Shown: positions 1 through 7,599 of the stretch, in pieces
How positions within the stretch are numbered: position 1 is the first letter of the stretch
How the letters are laid out: every line of letters starts with the position of its first letter
Assembly (NCBI GenBank): GCA_018883625.1
Contig: JAHLFV010000129.1
Coordinates: 1-22,555 of the forward strand
DNA: 22,555 nt
DNA from: Candidatus Treponema excrementipullorum
GTDB lineage: Bacteria > Spirochaetota > Spirochaetia > Treponematales > Treponemataceae
Reading direction: 5' to 3'
Notes under the pieces: model-generated
Told to the model about the DNA's origin: nothing
What the model saw: only the letters and a program-made list of their open reading frames with translations
Databases searched by the model: none
Program-made: the position numbers and the translations under genes

Positions 1-1
1 C

Positions 2-166
2 TTGGAATTTGATGAGGCCAGCTCGTTCTGTAACGGATATGCCCGGATTGTAGTGAATGGCATTGATGGACTTTTAGATACAGACGGCAATATTTATCTG
101 AGTAATGAACTTCTTCAGGGAAAGAAAATACAGCACACTGAGTCAGAGTTTTATGAAAATAAATAG
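2..166 (+). CDS. C-terminal end of a WG-repeat protein (partial)
   Basis: This open frame runs in from the left edge and stops at TAG 164-166, giving 54 codons. The segment GYARIVVNGIDGLLDTDG has the pattern of a WG (KWG) repeat: an aromatic, then GYA.V, then a G-(hydrophobic)-D..G turn. Such repeats occur in tandem in secreted or periplasmic proteins of many bacteria, including spirochaetes, and probably form beta-propeller-like folds. Their function is generally unknown. After the repeat the protein ends in a hydrophilic tail. The start lies outside the window, so length, signal peptide and number of repeats cannot be judged. The stop overlaps a second short frame (153-278), so the 3' end may be frameshifted. 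Family assignment rests on a single repeat. Confidence 0.55.
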   Translation: MEFDEASSFCNGYARIVVNGIDGLLDTDGNIYLSNELLQGKKIQHTESEFYENK

Positions 167-278
167 TATGTGTAAAAATGATGTAACATATAGGTTTAAA
201 TCTAATCCCGATTTTACAATGGATGGTACAAAAGCCTATATCGACAAAATTGAGGTGTATTCCGTAAAAAGAACATAA
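153..278 (+). CDS. 41-aa ORF, probable fragment
   Basis: The frame starts at ATG 153 inside the end of the WG-repeat frame and stops at TAA 276-278. There is no clear ribosome binding site. The second half (YIDKIEVYSVKRT) reads like the normal C-terminal strand of a longer protein, not like random sequence. It may be the displaced tail of the upstream gene or of another lost gene. An internal ATG lies at 168. I do not recognise it and give it low weight as an expressed gene. Confidence 0.2.
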   Translation: MKINSMCKNDVTYRFKSNPDFTMDGTKAYIDKIEVYSVKRT

Positions 279-292
279 ACAGGGGGATTTCT

Positions 293-1216
293 ATGAAAAA
301 AATTAAAACAGTAGTAGCATGTGTATGGATGATGTTCATAAGTCTTTGTGTATTTGCTGCACAGCCAAGTAAGGAACACATAGAAAACATAAATCTGATT
401 CCGATTCTGTACTCAAATAGGTTGGATTGTTTGAAGTTCAATCCAAAGTATCAACAGGTATATGTAATAAAAACCTTTTATTCTGATTATGAAAATGGAC
501 TTGTTGAGTATGGTGACAATGCGTATCTTGCCGACGGTTACGAGTATACGTTTTCGAACAAAGTTGTTTCATCACTAAAAAGTGTGGAGCTGTATAAAGA
601 TGGTCTGATGAAAAATCCGTTTCTTGATTTTTCTGCAGATAAAACAAACCTACGACTGACACAAAGAAATATAACCTTTCCTGAATATATAGAAGAAGAG
701 CCGACGGTGTTGCTGTATAAAATGGAAGACGGAAATATAGAATTGACGGATGTACAAAATCGCGATGCACTAGTAGTTACTTATGAAATTATACAAAAGG
801 AAGATTGTCGTGAGGTTTATAGAAAGTGGGCTTGGTATGACGATGGAGAAAAAGATTTATATTATGAAATAAAAGAGGACGGGGATATCCTGGAACTTTA
901 CGATGGTGATACATATTCAAAATATGAGAACGGAATTCTCATGGAAAAGCGTTCCGATTCAACGACATATCGGTATACAACAGCAAACGGAAAAGGCGAG
1001 TATCAAAAGATAAGTAAAGATGGAACGGTTGAAACCCTTGCACTCCTTGAGCGAAAAACAGATAAAGATGGGTATCTTACATATCAGCGGCTCGAATATC
1101 CGAACGGAAGTACATCGGAGATGTTTATAGGAAAAGAACTTCCTGATGTTTCAGGATTAGTAAATGAATTTTACCCAAATATAGTGCCGGAATGGGTGAA
1201 ATTGCAGCCTTATTGA
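293..1216 (+). CDS. Secreted protein of unknown function, 307 aa
   Basis: ATG 293 follows a purine-rich GGGGGA about 6 nt upstream. The N-terminus is a typical signal peptide: MKKIKT, a hydrophobic core (VVACVWMMFISLCVF), then a likely signal peptidase I site at about residue 22-23 (VFA/AQ). No lipobox cysteine is evident, so a periplasmic or exported protein is likely. The rest is rich in Tyr, Asp, Glu and Lys. From about residue 180 to 285 it has recurring short strands broken by G/D turns (YDDGEKD, IKEDGD, YDGDTYSKYENG, TANGKGEY, SKDGT, YPNGST), suggesting a repetitive all-beta C-terminal domain. I do not recognise the family. It sits next to WG- and ankyrin-repeat fragments, so it belongs to an accessory stretch. 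No terminator is seen after it. Confidence 0.8.
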   Translation: MKKIKTVVACVWMMFISLCVFAAQPSKEHIENINLIPILYSNRLDCLKFNPKYQQVYVIKTFYSDYENGLVEYGDNAYLADGYEYTFSNKVVSSLKSVELYKDGLMKNPFLDFSADKTNLRLTQRNITFPEYIEEEPTVLLYKMEDGNIELTDVQNRDALVVTYEIIQKEDCREVYRKWAWYDDGEKDLYYEIKEDGDILELYDGDTYSKYENGILMEKRSDSTTYRYTTANGKGEYQKISKDGTVETLALLERKTDKDGYLTYQRLEYPNGSTSEMFIGKELPDVSGLVNEFYPNIVPEWVKLQPY

Positions 1217-1328
1217 GAGGAAGAATTCTAGAATGCAGCATTTTATGGAGCCACTTTGAGCTCCGTTCCGTGCCTTAAAATCCTTCTAGAGAAAGATTTC
1301 AAGGCTTTTTGTCCGGCAGCAGAACAGA

Positions 1329-1422
1329 AATAATATCACGCCTCTCCACTATGCCTATGTACAACGATGTAGATACGGTGCGGTATCTGGTGGAAGAGTG
1401 TGGTATGGACGTAAACAAGCAA
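1329..1422 (+). pseudogene. Frameshifted ankyrin-repeat relic
   Basis: Two pieces of one ankyrin repeat are in different frames. The first, 1329-1358, reads NNITPLHYAY, with the classic TPLH helix start. The second, 1360-1422, in the next frame, reads YNDVDTVRYLVEECGMDVNKQ, which matches the second helix and the DVN turn. Joined, they make one standard repeat of about 33 residues. No start codon, RBS or longer frame links them, and flanking frames are closed by stops. This is most simply the remnant of a decayed ankyrin-repeat gene. It is the only coding-like signal in the gene-free stretch 1217-1529; otherwise I see only a 10-bp palindrome at 1225-1234 and no clear promoter or terminator. 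Confidence 0.6.
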
Positions 1423-1529
1423 GAGAAAACAAGGCGGAAGCCGTCCAGCGATTAAAGTGATATCTTAAAGGGCAGTGGTTTATGACATTAACCGAAGGTG
1501 TTATAACCAATCGGGGAATATTATTTTTA

Positions 1530-2216
1530 TCAAAGATTTGAATCTGTTGTTAAATTATTTTCGCTTTTTCTCTGGGAAAAAACACAGCCACAATAGTCTT
1601 GTCTATAAAGCGCATATTTTTGAGAAAGTTCCAAAGACCTTTTAAATCCGTTTTTTTTCTTAAAATCAGCTACCAAAAAATGTATGGGAATAGATTGTTC
1701 CTCGTATTTTTTTTCCAATTCCTTTCCGATAGTGTTTATCTTTTCTGCATCTTTGTGAGGGCTTATGGAAAGAACAGTGGTTACATACTCAAAACCATGA
1801 GTAATAGCGTACTCAAAAGCGTGACTTATTCTTAAAGAGTAGCACAAACTACACCGTTCCCCTTTTTCCGGTTCCTCTTTTCTTTCTGGATGATGGGGAA
1901 TATCTTCAATATCAAAATATTCTTTGGGATCATAAGGGGGAATGATAAGTTCTGTATGTTTCCCTTGAGGAAAATCTTTTATAAACTGTTTCAGTTCATC
2001 CCGCCTTCGTATGTATTCTTCTGTGGGATGAATATTGGGATTGTAATAATACAAGGTAATGTCAAAAAAATCCCCGATAGTTTCCAATACGGAAGAGCTA
2101 CAGGGAGCACAGCAACAGTGTAAAAGGAGTTTTGGTTTGGTACCTTGCCGGCTCCTTTCTTTTATCTTTTCTATTTCAATTTCAAATTCCTGAAGATATA
2201 CACTTTTTTTTGACAT
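1530..2216 (-). CDS. queH: Epoxyqueuosine reductase QueH (DUF208 family)
   Basis: The product reduces epoxyqueuosine in tRNA to queuosine, the last step of queuosine modification of GUN anticodons. It is the non-orthologous replacement of the cobalamin enzyme QueG. Visible family marks are HCCCAPCSS at about residues 33-41, the YYNPNIHP.EEY block, CSLCYSLR at about 122-129, and QDYCGCVFS near the C-terminus (Cys about 209 and 211). These cysteines bind the 4Fe-4S cluster and iron site in the family. I place the start at ATG 2216 (228 aa), with GGAAG a few nt upstream. The frame stays open to a TTG at 2297, but those extra 27 residues are not family-like and lack an SD. The gene diverges from pheT, and both act on tRNA. 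Function is confident from motifs. Confidence 0.9.
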   Translation of the reverse strand: MSKKSVYLQEFEIEIEKIKERSRQGTKPKLLLHCCCAPCSSSVLETIGDFFDITLYYYNPNIHPTEEYIRRRDELKQFIKDFPQGKHTELIIPPYDPKEYFDIEDIPHHPERKEEPEKGERCSLCYSLRISHAFEYAITHGFEYVTTVLSISPHKDAEKINTIGKELEKKYEEQSIPIHFLVADFKKKNGFKRSLELSQKYALYRQDYCGCVFSQRKSENNLTTDSNL

Positions 2217-2387
2217 AAGGCTTCCGTTGGTTTTAGAATACTTAAAAAAACTCAGGTAGTCAAATCCTGCTTTGAAGCTTTTAGTTATGGGTAACAATAT
2301 ATTACGGTGTCCTATTCAAAAAAAATTCTTGTTGTTAAAGAAGTTTCTCCTCTTTGATACTATCTTCCATTTTGTTATGGATTTTGT

Positions 2388-2393
2388 TATAAT
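2388..2393 (+). promoter_or_regulatory. Extended -10 promoter of pheT
   Basis: TATAAT at 2388-2393 is preceded by TG plus one base (2385-2387), forming an extended -10. The hexamer 17 bp upstream (TTCCAT) is a weak -35. Predicted transcription start is about 2400, giving a 20-nt leader that carries the GGGAGG ribosome site of pheT. Confidence 0.55.
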
Positions 2394-2419
2394 GGCAAAA
2401 GTTTTTAGGGAGGCTTTTA

Positions 2420-4150
2420 ATGCCAAAAATAGAAGTTAACGAAAAACTTTTTTTTAATTTGCTTGGTAAAAAGTATGATTATGATACGTTGGAAGAACGC
2501 CTTACTTGCGGTAAAGCGGAATTGGATGAAAAACCGGATGAATCTTTGCCGGAAGATCAGCGTGTAATCAAAATAGAACTTAACGATACAAACAGACCTG
2601 ATTTATGGTCCACGGGAGGAATTGCCCGTCAGTTAAAAATTCACAGTGGCGGAAAAAAAGAGGACTACAGCAGTTTTCTTTCTAAAGCAGGTGCTCTTGC
2701 AGACTGCGGAAATCGGACTGTGACTGTGGATCCTAAATTGGAACATATCAGACCTTATATGACAGCTTTTGTCATTTCGGGAAAACCCATTGATGAGCCC
2801 ATGTTGTTGGATATTATTCAAACTCAGGAAAAACTGTGTTGGAACTTTGGACGCAAACGTCGTTCCGTTTCTATGGGAGTTTATCGTTCTTCCATGATAC
2901 AGTGGCCCGTTCATTATACGGCAGTAGATCCTGATACAACTTCTTTTGTTCCCTTACAGTGTGAAACTCCCATGACCTGCCGTCAGATTCTTACGGATCA
3001 TCCTAAAGGAAAAGATTACGGTTGGATTCTCAAAGATGCACCTATGTTCCCTCTTCTTAAAGACGACAAGGGCGAAGTTATGTCTATGGCTCCTATCATT
3101 AACAGTGCAACTTTAGGTGCCGTAAAAGTGGGAGATGCAGACTTGTTGGTAGAAATGACGGGAACAGATATGACTTCCTTGTTGCTTTCTACAAATATTG
3201 TTGCCTGTGATTTTGCCGATGCAGGATATACGATTCTTCCTTGTAAGGTTGAACATCCCTATGATACCGGGTACGGGAAAACAATCGTTGCTCCCTATTA
3301 TTTCCAAAGTCCCACAACAGCATCCTTGAAAGCTATCAACAAACTGCTGGGAAGCAATCTTTCTGTTTCCGATGTTTGTACTGCATTGGAAAAAATGGGT
3401 AACGATGTAACTGTATCAGATGAAAAAACAGATAATCCCGTATTTTGTGTGGCTCCTGCTCCCTACCGGAATGACTTTCTTCATGAAGTAGACGTTATAG
3501 AAGACGTTATGATGGGTATGGAACTTTCTTCTTTCCCGCCGGAAAAACCCACAGATTTTACAATCGGTCGATTGTCTCCTATTACGCTTTTCAGTCGAAA
3601 GGTAAAGAGTTTAATGGTTGGCTTTGGCTATCAGGAAATGATTTTTAACTACTTGGGTTCAAAAAGCAATTACATCGATAAGATGAATATTGCCGGTGAT
3701 AAGGTTATTGAAATATCAAATCCTATGAGCGAAAACTATCAGTTTGTTCGACCTTCAATTATTTCTTCTTTGTTGGGTGCGGAATCCGGTGCAGGAAATA
3801 CGGTGTATCCCCACAAGATTTTTGAAATAGGAAAAGTTGCTTATCTGTGGGATGAGGATGTGACCGGAACCCGTACAAGGCAGAGTTTAGGGTTCTTAAC
3901 TGCTGCAGGTGATGCAAACTACAATAACGCTGCCAGTGAGATGGCAACTTTGCTTTATTTCTTGGATTATGAATATACTGTTGCAGAATCCAATGATTCT
4001 CGCTTTATTCCCGGCCGTCAGGCAAAGCTTTTGGTAGGCGGAAAAGAGGTAGGAGTTTTTGGGGAAGTTCATCCTCAGGTATTGGAAAACTGGTCAATCA
4101 ATGTTCCCTGTGTTGCAGGTGAAATTGATCTTGAATCCTTAATGGAATAA
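2420..4150 (+). CDS. pheT: Phenylalanyl-tRNA synthetase beta subunit, archaeal/spirochaetal type
   Basis: Beta subunit of the (alpha-beta)2 class II enzyme that charges tRNA-Phe. At 576 aa it is the short archaeal/eukaryotic type, not the roughly 800-aa usual bacterial type with its N-terminal tRNA-binding and C-terminal anticodon-like extensions. The N-terminus (MPKIEVNEKLFFNLLGKKYD) and the NDTNRPDLWS block are characteristic of this type. A B3/B4 editing-type region lies at about 85-270, a B5 domain at about 290-370 (INKLLGSNLSVSDVCTALEKMG), and the catalytic-like core from about 375 to the end (VRPSIISSLLGAESGA; FGEVHPQVLENW). The start is fixed by GGGAGG about 6 nt before ATG. pheS is not in the window, so the subunits are not encoded together here. 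Spirochaetes are known to carry this archaeal-like PheRS. Confidence 0.95.
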   Translation: MPKIEVNEKLFFNLLGKKYDYDTLEERLTCGKAELDEKPDESLPEDQRVIKIELNDTNRPDLWSTGGIARQLKIHSGGKKEDYSSFLSKAGALADCGNRTVTVDPKLEHIRPYMTAFVISGKPIDEPMLLDIIQTQEKLCWNFGRKRRSVSMGVYRSSMIQWPVHYTAVDPDTTSFVPLQCETPMTCRQILTDHPKGKDYGWILKDAPMFPLLKDDKGEVMSMAPIINSATLGAVKVGDADLLVEMTGTDMTSLLLSTNIVACDFADAGYTILPCKVEHPYDTGYGKTIVAPYYFQSPTTASLKAINKLLGSNLSVSDVCTALEKMGNDVTVSDEKTDNPVFCVAPAPYRNDFLHEVDVIEDVMMGMELSSFPPEKPTDFTIGRLSPITLFSRKVKSLMVGFGYQEMIFNYLGSKSNYIDKMNIAGDKVIEISNPMSENYQFVRPSIISSLLGAESGAGNTVYPHKIFEIGKVAYLWDEDVTGTRTRQSLGFLTAAGDANYNNAASEMATLLYFLDYEYTVAESNDSRFIPGRQAKLLVGGKEVGVFGEVHPQVLENWSINVPCVAGEIDLESLME

Positions 4151-4172
4151 AGGACATCGTGTATAAGTCATG

Positions 4173-4211
4173 CCTCCAAGATTGGTAACAATACTTGGAG
4201 GTATTTTTTTT
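4173..4211 (+). terminator. Intrinsic terminator of pheT
   Basis: CCTCCAAG (4173-4180) pairs perfectly with CTTGGAGG (4194-4201). The stem continues inward as ATTG/CAAT with one bulged A and a GTAA loop. Eight T follow at 4204-4211, running into the stop codon of the convergent tcdA gene. Confidence 0.9.
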
Positions 4212-4950
4212 AGTACAAATCCTGTGTTAGCTCTTTTATAATTTGTGATGCTATAAGTAAGCCTGCCGTTGCCGGAACAAAAGAAATACTGGCAGGAATT
4301 CTTTCCCCTAAATCGGAATTGGCAATTTTATGGGGAATTTCTTTTGAATACACCACCGGTAAATGTTCAATTCCTCTTTTTTTCAGTTCCCGTCTCATAA
4401 CTCTGGCCAAAGGACATACTTGTGTTTTTGATATATCTGTCAGTTCCAGTTGGGTGGGATCTGTTTTGTTTCCCGTTCCCATAGAGCTTATAAGAGGGAT
4501 TTTGTTTTCCCTGCATATTTCTGCAATGAGAATTTTTGCCGTTACGGTATCTATAGCATCTACTACATAATCACTTGTGGAAAAGTCTACACAGGAAACT
4601 GTGTCTTTACCGTATAAAAGATCATAGGTTATAACGGAAGAATCCGGATTTATGGACAAAATACGAGCCTTGGAAATAACTGTTTTCAATTCGCCTATGG
4701 TATCGTAAGTTGCTATAATTTGGCGATTTATATTGCTTTCAGACACTCTGTCTTTATCAATTAAAATAAAGTTTCCTACACCGGCTCGAGCTAAAGCTTC
4801 TACTACGTATGAACCCACGCCTCCTAAACCGAAAACTGTTACCCTGCTTTTACACAGTTTTTCCACAGCTTTTTTGCCAATCAGGTTTTCAGTTCTGGAA
4901 TGCCTCCCGTCAAAAAAAGGGGAAGCATCCCTTTGTGGTGTCGTATTCAT
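4210..4950 (-). CDS. tcdA: tRNA threonylcarbamoyladenosine dehydratase TcdA
   Basis: An E1-like ThiF-family enzyme that uses ATP to cyclise t6A37 of ANN-decoding tRNAs to ct6A. It has the Rossmann ATP-binding motif GLGGVGS at residues 41-47, followed by EALARAGVG, then DKDRVSESNINRQ (the adenylation Asp/Asn/Arg signature) and DAIDTVTAK. The tail has the PATAGLLIASQIIKEL element seen in TcdA/CsdL. At 246 aa it is family length. It lacks the second half expected of MoeB or ThiF with rhodanese, and no thiamine or molybdopterin genes are nearby. The ATG lies one base after the pepF stop (TGA-c-ATG), so the gene is translationally coupled to pepF. It converges with pheT. Confidence 0.88.
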   Translation of the reverse strand: MNTTPQRDASPFFDGRHSRTENLIGKKAVEKLCKSRVTVFGLGGVGSYVVEALARAGVGNFILIDKDRVSESNINRQIIATYDTIGELKTVISKARILSINPDSSVITYDLLYGKDTVSCVDFSTSDYVVDAIDTVTAKILIAEICRENKIPLISSMGTGNKTDPTQLELTDISKTQVCPLARVMRRELKKRGIEHLPVVYSKEIPHKIANSDLGERIPASISFVPATAGLLIASQIIKELTQDLY

Positions 4951-4951
4951 G

Positions 4952-6787
4952 TCAGCGATGTGCCCAAGCTTTTAGTTCTTGCAATTCCGGCATAAAGGTT
5001 TTGATTCCAGAAAGCCAAAAATCTTTGGTTTCTATGTCAAAACCTGCTTTTTTGCACACATCTTCACAGGAAAGACTTCCCGTATCCTGAAGGATGGTTT
5101 TATAGGTTTCGGGGAAATTTGCACCTTCCTGTTGATATTTTGCGTAAAGTCCCAATGCAAATAAAAGTCCAAAGGCATAGGGGAAATTGTAGAAATCAAG
5201 ATTGGTACTGTAATAGTGGCTTTTTACAGCCCACATATATTCATGTCTTTCGGAGGATAATCCTTCACCGTAAGAATTTTCCTGAGCGGCTTTCATTAAC
5301 TCACAGAAATCTTGGGCAGAAAGTTCCTGTTGTTCCCGTTTTTCAAAAACGGAGCGTTCAAAGTAGAATCTGCTTAAAATATCCACGATAACCTGACAAC
5401 TATCTTGAAGATGCATTTCTATTAGTTTGATTTTATCAAAACCTTCTGCAACGGAGAGTATATCTTTCATGACTATGGTTTCGGCAAAAATACTTGCTGT
5501 TTCTGCCAAGGTCATGGGATAGTGGGTCAATGAATAATCCATGTGGGCAATACAGTGATGATGATAAGCATGTCCCAATTCATGGGCAAGGGTAGTTACA
5601 TCGGAAAAACTTCCGGTAAAATTGGAAAGAACCCGGGAAACTCTTTTTGCAGGGAAGTCGATGCAGTATGCTCCTCCCACTTTGCCTTTTCTTACTTTTG
5701 CATCTATCCAGTTGTTGTCAAAAGCTGTTTTGGCAAAATTACCCATGTCTTGTGAAAAAGATGAAAACCGCTGAATGATGTAGTCTCTGGCTTCTTGGAA
5801 TGTCCAGCCTTCCATTTTAACTTTGTGCTCTGTCTGTGGGGATGTTTCCGGTGTTGTATCTGTTAAAGGTGCAAATAAATCGTAAAAGGCGCATCCTTTT
5901 GTGTCGGTGGAACATGTAGTGCCTGTTTTGCGAAGTATTTCTCCTTTGATTTGCAAATATTCTCTCCACATGGGCAGTGATTCTTCCATGGCAGCGATAA
6001 GGCTGTTAAGGGTTTTTTCTGTAATATGTGCCGATGCCAAAGAGCGATGAATGGCTTTTTTCCAATTTCGTCGCTTGTTTAGGGTAACTGTTGCACCTTT
6101 TAAATTATTCAAAGATGCAGCAATGGGGATTTCCATGCTTTTTAACATGGCAATTTCTTTTTCCCACGCAGTTTTTCTTACCTGAGGATCGGGATTGTAA
6201 GCATCGTTTCGTATTTCATTAAAGGTTTTGCCTGTTTCTTTATCTGAAAGGTTTGAAATTATCTGTTCATGGAGTCGAGACCAAGCAGCTCCTCCCGTTC
6301 GTTCCATATCCGATGCCAATTCTTCCTGTTCGGGAGACATACGGTGTTTTCCGTCTTCCATAAAATGGTTCAGCACGTAAGAATATAATTTAAATTGTGG
6401 AAAAGTTGTGAAAAACAGGGATAACTCCTGTGAATAAGTCCGTAATATCTGTTGAAAAATAACTGCCTGAGATTGAGACTGTAGAGAAATTTCTTCAAAC
6501 TTTGACAAATTGTTTAAGTATTCACTGTTTGTTGTGTCAGTAGAATAGGTTGCATAGGTGTAAGCTCCTATGGTTTCTCCCAAAGAATCTATTTTATCTG
6601 ACTCTGTAAGGTAATCTGCCAGCCAAGCAGAAAAATCTTTTTTTTGAGCTTCAGAATCTTTCAGCTTTTTTTCAAGGGTTTGTAAACCTTCTTTGTAGTC
6701 TTCGATGGCTTTTTTGTAATCTTCTCCCTGGAAGGAGAAGAAAATTGGGGAAAGATCCCACTGGGGAATATCTTTTGTGTGTTCCAT
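4952..6787 (-). CDS. pepF: Oligoendopeptidase F-type zinc metallopeptidase (M3B)
   Basis: A cytoplasmic thimet-oligopeptidase-like enzyme that cleaves short peptides. The zinc site HELGHAYHHH starts at residue 402 (His402 and His406 bind zinc, Glu403 is catalytic). The third ligand is expected in the ETASIFAETIV block about 25-30 residues on. The C-terminal part has the expected YWAVKSHYY-like region (EYMWAVKSHYYSTNLDFYNFPY), which lines the substrate cleft in M3B enzymes. The N-terminal half is a helical lid with no signal peptide. At 611 aa it matches the PepF family (about 600). GGAG lies 7 nt before ATG 6787. The gene is followed immediately by tcdA and preceded after 50 nt by the YugP-like gene on the same strand, so the three may form one transcript. 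Confidence 0.92.
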   Translation of the reverse strand: MEHTKDIPQWDLSPIFFSFQGEDYKKAIEDYKEGLQTLEKKLKDSEAQKKDFSAWLADYLTESDKIDSLGETIGAYTYATYSTDTTNSEYLNNLSKFEEISLQSQSQAVIFQQILRTYSQELSLFFTTFPQFKLYSYVLNHFMEDGKHRMSPEQEELASDMERTGGAAWSRLHEQIISNLSDKETGKTFNEIRNDAYNPDPQVRKTAWEKEIAMLKSMEIPIAASLNNLKGATVTLNKRRNWKKAIHRSLASAHITEKTLNSLIAAMEESLPMWREYLQIKGEILRKTGTTCSTDTKGCAFYDLFAPLTDTTPETSPQTEHKVKMEGWTFQEARDYIIQRFSSFSQDMGNFAKTAFDNNWIDAKVRKGKVGGAYCIDFPAKRVSRVLSNFTGSFSDVTTLAHELGHAYHHHCIAHMDYSLTHYPMTLAETASIFAETIVMKDILSVAEGFDKIKLIEMHLQDSCQVIVDILSRFYFERSVFEKREQQELSAQDFCELMKAAQENSYGEGLSSERHEYMWAVKSHYYSTNLDFYNFPYAFGLLFALGLYAKYQQEGANFPETYKTILQDTGSLSCEDVCKKAGFDIETKDFWLSGIKTFMPELQELKAWAHR

Positions 6788-6837
6788 AATGCAACTCCGT
6801 AAAATAAAAATTTCTATAAAATGTAGTGTATACTATA

Positions 6838-7521
6838 TCAGTTTCTGTTGCGCCGTGAAATAAGAATCAGACGGACCAAGTTTGCGATAGCTGTTAATGC
6901 TGAAGCCAAGTATGTCATGGCAGCGGCAGTAAGAACTTTTTTTACCCCGTCAATTTCGGTAGGGGACAAGGTGTTTGTCTTTGCCAATATCGCGACGGCT
7001 CTTTTTGATGCGTTGAATTCCACCGGAAGAGTAACCAAATAAAACAAAACTGCACCGGCAAATAAAAGTATACCAATGTTGATAAGTAATGGTATTCCGA
7101 AAATCAATCCTGCTATTGCCAATGCCGGACCAGCACCGGATCCTATCTGTGCTATGGGAACCAGAGTACCTCTGAGAACTAATGGACCGTAACCTACAGC
7201 GTGTTGGATGGCGTGTCCCGTTTCATGAGCGGCAACTCCCACCGCTGCAATGGAACTTTGTCCGTACACGGAGTCAGATAACCGTAATACCTTGGATGAA
7301 GGATCATAGTGATCGGTCAAATGTCCAGAAACCCGTTCTATCCGTACATCGGTGATATTGTTTGCCCGAAGCAAAAATTGTGCTGCTTGGGCCCCTGTTA
7401 TACCTCGGGCATTCATTTTTTTAGAAAAACGGCTAAAGGTAGATTGAACGGCACTTTGTGCCCACAGTGCAAGTATAAGTGTGGGTACTACTAAAATTAA
7501 ATAATATGGGTCAATATACAT
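6838..7521 (-). CDS. Membrane zinc metallopeptidase, YugP family
   Basis: The 227-aa protein has an N-terminal hydrophobic segment (about residues 5-20), then a soluble part with VAAHETGHAIQHAVGYGPL. The zinc motif HETGH is at residues 99-103. Two or three hydrophobic membrane segments follow (about 115-160 and near 195-220), and the tail is basic (RRNRN). This layout matches the YugP/Zn_peptidase_2 family of integral membrane peptidases, whose substrates are not established. The start is supported by AGGAGA a few nt before ATG 7521. The gene diverges from the alpha/beta hydrolase gene, sharing a 78-bp intergenic space, and leads the pepF-tcdA cluster. Confidence 0.88.
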   Translation of the reverse strand: MYIDPYYLILVVPTLILALWAQSAVQSTFSRFSKKMNARGITGAQAAQFLLRANNITDVRIERVSGHLTDHYDPSSKVLRLSDSVYGQSSIAAVGVAAHETGHAIQHAVGYGPLVLRGTLVPIAQIGSGAGPALAIAGLIFGIPLLINIGILLFAGAVLFYLVTLPVEFNASKRAVAILAKTNTLSPTEIDGVKKVLTAAAMTYLASALTAIANLVRLILISRRNRN

Positions 7522-7549
7522 CTTGTCTCCTGTTATGGTAAAATGACTT

Positions 7550-7555
7550 TATAAT
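7550..7555 (+). promoter_or_regulatory. Candidate -10 of the alpha/beta hydrolase gene
   Basis: TATAAT at 7550-7555 lies 45 nt before ATG 7600. No convincing -35 is found 16-18 bp upstream, so it is a weak call. Confidence 0.35.
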
Positions 7556-7599
7556 CAATATAAATAAAAACACTAAAAGTTACTAGCAAGGAAGGGAAG

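Noticed and set aside
1244..1270. GGAGC/GCTCC hairpin after the 307-aa secreted protein gene as a terminator
   Set aside because: The stem is only five pairs and no T-run follows.
2217..2297. Longer N-terminus of QueH starting at a TTG
   Set aside because: There is no SD, and the added residues precede the usual family start. ATG 2216 has a purine-rich site.
4319..4570. Plus-strand open frame opposite tcdA
   Set aside because: It is a mirror of a clearly coding minus-strand gene with all TcdA motifs and has no RBS. The same reasoning removes the other frames opposite pepF, pheT, feoB and the kinases.
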